Shown here in pieces: positions 62,480 through 64,000 of a DNA stretch of 64,000 nucleotides (positions within the stretch are counted from its first letter, which is position 1; each line of letters starts with the position of its first letter). Source of the stretch: Bacteroidetes bacterium HGW-Bacteroidetes-8 (lineage in GTDB: Bacteria; Bacteroidota; Bacteroidia; Bacteroidales; UBA932). A model generated the notes under the pieces. The model saw only the letters and a program-made list of their open reading frames with translations, searched no databases and was not told the origin of the DNA. The DNA is taken from NCBI GenBank assembly GCA_002840895.1, contig PHCZ01000016.1, positions 1 to 64,000 of the forward strand, in the 5' to 3' direction. The position numbers were made by a program, and so were the translations under genes.

Positions 62480-63670
62480 ATGAAGGAGAAGGTTGTATTA
62501 GCATTCAGCGGAGGTCTGGATACATCATTTTGTGTTCCCTATCTTAAAGAGGAGAAGGGGTTGGAGGTGCATACAGTAATGGTTAACACAGGAGGGTTCT
62601 CTCCCGAAGAGGAGCGTCGTATTGAGCAGAGAGCTCTGGAGCTTGGAGCTGCCTCTCACGTAAATATAAATGTGGTGGAGGAGTATTACCAAAAAGGTAT
62701 AAAGTATCTATTATTCGGAAACATATTAAAGAATTCAACATACCCGCTCTCAGTCAGTTCCGAGAGAATTTTTCAGGCAATTGCAGTACTGGATCACGTT
62801 AAAAAACTTAATGCCGGTTTTGTTGCCCACGGCAGCACAGGAGCGGGAAACGACCAGGTGAGATTTGACCTGGTTTTTGAGGTTATGGCCCCTACAGTTA
62901 AAGTTCTGGCACCAATAAGGGAGCTCTCTTTAACGAGAATGGAGGAGATAAACTATCTGCAGAGCAAAGGGTTCAACTTCTCGTGGGAAAAGGCCAAATA
63001 CTCTATAAACCAGGGCTTGTGGGGCACAAGTGTTGGAGGTGTAGAGACTCTCTCCTCCGGTGGAGTACTTCCGGAAGATGCATACCCATCGCAGATATCC
63101 CTTACAGAACCCGTTAGAATTAAGATAACTTTTGAAAAGGGTGAGCCTGTTGCACTTAATGGAAAGAGAGATACTCCGGTGGAGATAATCAGGTCGATAA
63201 ACGAGCTGGGCGGAAAATATGGAGTAGGCAGAGATATGCACGTTGGAGATACCATTATCGGAATTAAGGGGAGGGTAGGATTTGAGGCTCCTGCTCCGCT
63301 AATCCTGGTAAAAAGTCACCACCTGCTTGAGAAGCACACATTAACAAAAGGTCAGTTGTATTGGAAAGAGCAACTTGCCGGATGGTATGGTCAGTTGATG
63401 CACGAGGCTCAGTATCTGGACCCTTTGATGAGAAACATAGAGGTGTTTATGGATGATACTCAAAAATATGTAACAGGAGTTGTTGAGGCAGAGTTGCGCC
63501 CTTACCATTTTGCAATTTTAGGTTGTGAAACCCCATACGACCTTATGAGCAGCAAGTTCGGAGAGTATGGCGAGGCAAATAAATCCTTCACCGGGCAGGA
63601 TGTAATAGGGTTCACCAAGGTTCTTGCCAACCCATTAAAAATTTATTATTCTGTACATAAAGATGATTAG
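62480..63670 (+). CDS. argG: Argininosuccinate synthase ArgG
   Basis: 396 aa, full length. It joins citrulline and aspartate using ATP. The N-type ATP pyrophosphatase motif AFSGGLDTSF is near residue 8, followed by VAHGSTGAGNDQVRFDLVFE, SINQGLWGTSVGG and RDMHVGDTIIGIKGRVGFEAPAP. It starts 1 nt after the GNAT gene and overlaps argC by 8 nt. Confidence 0.96.
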   Translation: MKEKVVLAFSGGLDTSFCVPYLKEEKGLEVHTVMVNTGGFSPEEERRIEQRALELGAASHVNINVVEEYYQKGIKYLLFGNILKNSTYPLSVSSERIFQAIAVLDHVKKLNAGFVAHGSTGAGNDQVRFDLVFEVMAPTVKVLAPIRELSLTRMEEINYLQSKGFNFSWEKAKYSINQGLWGTSVGGVETLSSGGVLPEDAYPSQISLTEPVRIKITFEKGEPVALNGKRDTPVEIIRSINELGGKYGVGRDMHVGDTIIGIKGRVGFEAPAPLILVKSHHLLEKHTLTKGQLYWKEQLAGWYGQLMHEAQYLDPLMRNIEVFMDDTQKYVTGVVEAELRPYHFAILGCETPYDLMSSKFGEYGEANKSFTGQDVIGFTKVLANPLKIYYSVHKDD

Positions 63671-64000
63671 AGTTGCAATTGCCGGAGGTACCGGATATAC
63701 TGCCGGGGAGCTCCTTAGAATACTGCTAAACCACCCTATGGTGGAGATCTCTGCTGTTTTAAGCACCACTCTTGCCGGGGAGATGGTATCTTCAGTTCAT
63801 AAAGATCTTACAGGAGATACGAATCTACGTTTCACATCACACCTCAACTCTCCACAGGGGCGTAAGGAGGTTGACCTCATCTTTCTCACACTGGGTCACG
63901 GACTCTCAAAGAAATATCTGGATGAGCTAGACCTGCCCAACAGCTGCAAAATTATAGATTTGGGAAACGATTTTCGAGTAGATTCTCAATATAAAGGTGA
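63663..64000 (+). CDS. argC: N-acetyl-gamma-glutamyl-phosphate reductase ArgC, 5' part
   Basis: The open frame from the ATG at 63663 runs off the window after 112 codons. MIRVAIAGGTGYTAGELLRIL is the NADP-binding start of ArgC, followed by VDLIFLTLGHGLSKKYLDEL and IIDLGNDFRV. The family uses the phosphorylated N-acyl glutamate to make the semialdehyde. It overlaps the argG stop by 8 nt, so translation is likely coupled. The remaining two thirds lie beyond 64000. Confidence 0.93.
   Translation, partial: MIRVAIAGGTGYTAGELLRILLNHPMVEISAVLSTTLAGEMVSSVHKDLTGDTNLRFTSHLNSPQGRKEVDLIFLTLGHGLSKKYLDELDLPNSCKIIDLGNDFRVDSQYKG

Overview
The window reads as chromosome of a member of the Bacteroidota, most likely order Bacteroidales. 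The signs are a 16S 3' end of the GGCTGGAACACC type, a SusC/SusD pair, 6-bladed beta-propeller lipoproteins, LytS/LytTR regulators, a DcaP-like porin, Bacteroidota promoters (TTTG, about 20 nt, TAnnTTTG) and AT-rich intergenic DNA. I cannot name the genus.

Layout. 1-341: 3' end of a 16S rRNA gene, tRNA-Ile(GAT), tRNA-Ala(TGC) and then an intrinsic terminator where a 23S gene would be expected. 413-16587: mixed chromosomal genes, including a GH109-type Gfo/Idh/MocA protein, a CapA-like phosphatase, adenine deaminase, envelope lipoproteins and barrels, a histidine kinase/LytTR pair, a PLP enzyme, a DUF2807 protein, a DcaP-like porin and an ECF sigma module. 16676-20165: de novo NAD synthesis, nadA plus a nadB-nadC fusion. 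20281-27208: a tight five-gene operon (GT2, DUF4922, SpoIID/LytB, AmpG-like, NamZ) that looks like peptidoglycan salvage. 27360-29380: an AbiE-type toxin-antitoxin cassette between perfect 51-bp direct repeats, its toxin broken by an in-frame amber codon. 29410-50403: a carbohydrate locus with a ROK regulator and sodium:solute symporter on one side and GHL10, SusC, SusD, a frameshifted DUF5018-like lipoprotein, a second GHL10, DUF4434, AGE epimerase, a phosphoesterase-FAD oxidoreductase fusion and an SGNH esterase on the other. 50560-54128: a thrA(remnant)-thrB-thrC operon behind a Thr/Ile-rich leader peptide and attenuator. 54251-61608: a beta-propeller lipoprotein, a barrel, a PatB/MalY-type lyase, a YbjQ protein, peptidase T, ZupT and an OPT transporter. 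61677-64000: an arginine operon (GNAT, argG, argC cut by the window end) behind a possible Arg-codon leader.

The best candidate for something little described is the threonine leader: a 27-aa peptide with nine Thr and five Ile codons, followed by three mutually exclusive RNA pairings that end in a terminator just before the aspartokinase gene. This is the enterobacterial thrL design in a different phylum. Oddly, the aspartokinase gene behind it appears to have lost its ACT domains and most of its homoserine dehydrogenase part. Several other genes carry lesions: amber codon in abiEii, 1-nt frameshift in the DUF5018 gene, apparent in-frame deletion in pepT, and a T9 run that puts an ATG out of frame. 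These could be real decay or consensus errors, and both readings are kept open.
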